Of a stretch of DNA of 64,000 nt, positions 63,760 to 64,000 are shown one piece after another. The position numbers were made by a program, and so were the translations under genes. Origin of the DNA: JBMHDW01 sp049889175 (GTDB taxonomy: Bacteria; Pseudomonadota; Gammaproteobacteria; Comchoanobacterales; Comchoanobacteraceae). Position 1 is the stretch's first letter. Each line of letters opens with the position of its first letter. Below the pieces are notes generated by a model, which was not told the origin of the DNA, ran no database searches, and saw only the letters and a list, made by a program, of their open reading frames with translations. The stretch lies in contig JBMHDW010000013.1 in NCBI GenBank assembly GCA_049889175.1, positions 21,295 through 85,294 on the forward strand, given 5' to 3'.

Positions 63760-64000
63760 AAAATGCTCCCTTCTACCAGAAATAGTATTATATCATCTAT
63801 CAAGAGATATGAACATCCTAAACAATCAACACTATTATCTGGATGAATGATATTATTTTATAACCTTATCTTATTCATACTCATGCAAACTTCTTTATAT
63901 TTGATTGTTATGTTAAATGAGACATATCTTTACAGTTAGTCGATCTATGGTGACTTTTTAATAACATCCTTAACATCTGGGTCATGATTGCAAGCAAATG
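63760..64000. other. Window end, nothing recognised
   Basis: 241 AT-rich bases upstream of the amphipathic-repeat gene. No open frame of note, no RNA gene, no clear repeat. The promoter of the preceding minus gene is expected here but no convincing pair was assigned. Confidence 0.4.

Overview
The window is an AT-rich chromosomal segment of a gammaproteobacterium. The order ypjD / ffh / rpsP-rimM-trmD-rplS, the LptF/LptG pair, LpxD, GalU and ferrochelatase point to a Gram-negative gammaproteobacterium. The DUF4116-repeat proteins, the OTU-like and trypsin-like intracellular-type proteins and the LplT-PlsC-acyl-ACP synthetase fusion resemble Legionella/Coxiella-like host-associated bacteria. 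The genus cannot be fixed from the sequence alone.

Layout. 1-4 kb: a cytochrome-assembly (YpjD/CcsA-like) gene cut by the window edge, divergent from ffh and the ribosomal/tRNA-methylation operon. 4-9.5 kb: pnuC, a pyrophosphate-type phosphofructokinase and a three-domain lysophospholipid transporter/acyltransferase/acyl-ACP synthetase. 9.4-14 kb (minus): lptF-lptG-MFS-aromatic-type amino acid permease. 14-22 kb: valS, then a minus operon radA-lpxD-galU-pgi, with hemH divergent from it. 22-28.5 kb: two paralogous anchored or lipoprotein alpha/beta hydrolases, an exported protein, phosphomannomutase/phosphoglucomutase, a Dps-like ferritin and TspO. 28.6-35.9 kb: an effector-like cluster with a 1,210-residue protein carrying an OTU-type Cys box and seven DUF4116 repeats, a 513-residue unknown, a Cys-rich lipoprotein and a cryptic trypsin-fold protein, followed by a Bcr-type MFS pump.

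37.35-52.83 kb is a mosaic genomic island at the 3' end of a tRNA-Ser(GGA) gene. A 28-bp perfect direct repeat (37436-37463 and 40906-40933) brackets a decayed 3.5-kb element that holds an IS5-type transposase remnant, a truncated kinase-like gene, an AAA+/DUF234 ATPase and a cluster of palindromes. Next comes a 12-kb RNA-repair block. On the minus strand it has RtcB2-PrfH-MoxR-(double metallopeptidase + VWA). RtcR, also on the minus strand, is divergent from RtcB1-RtcA-ankyrin on the plus strand. A third, imperfect boundary-like sequence lies at 52802-52828. The ankyrin gene is interrupted by one in-frame TAA; its conserved C-terminal half continues in the same frame. RtcR has an altered GAFTGA loop, and no canonical sigma-54 promoter was found.

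53-64 kb: a class A beta-lactamase with all active-site motifs, a HEAT-repeat protein, an unknown propeller-like protein, a small DUF4116 protein, SelO (protein AMPylase), a DUF2157/DUF4401 membrane protein with its GDYXXLXY partner, two small exported proteins sharing one duplicated leader, and an exported amphipathic-repeat protein.

The strongest candidate for an under-described system is the RNA-repair island. It combines two RNA ligases, a cyclase, a ribosome-rescue release factor and a MoxR/VWA/metallopeptidase module on one tRNA-targeted element.
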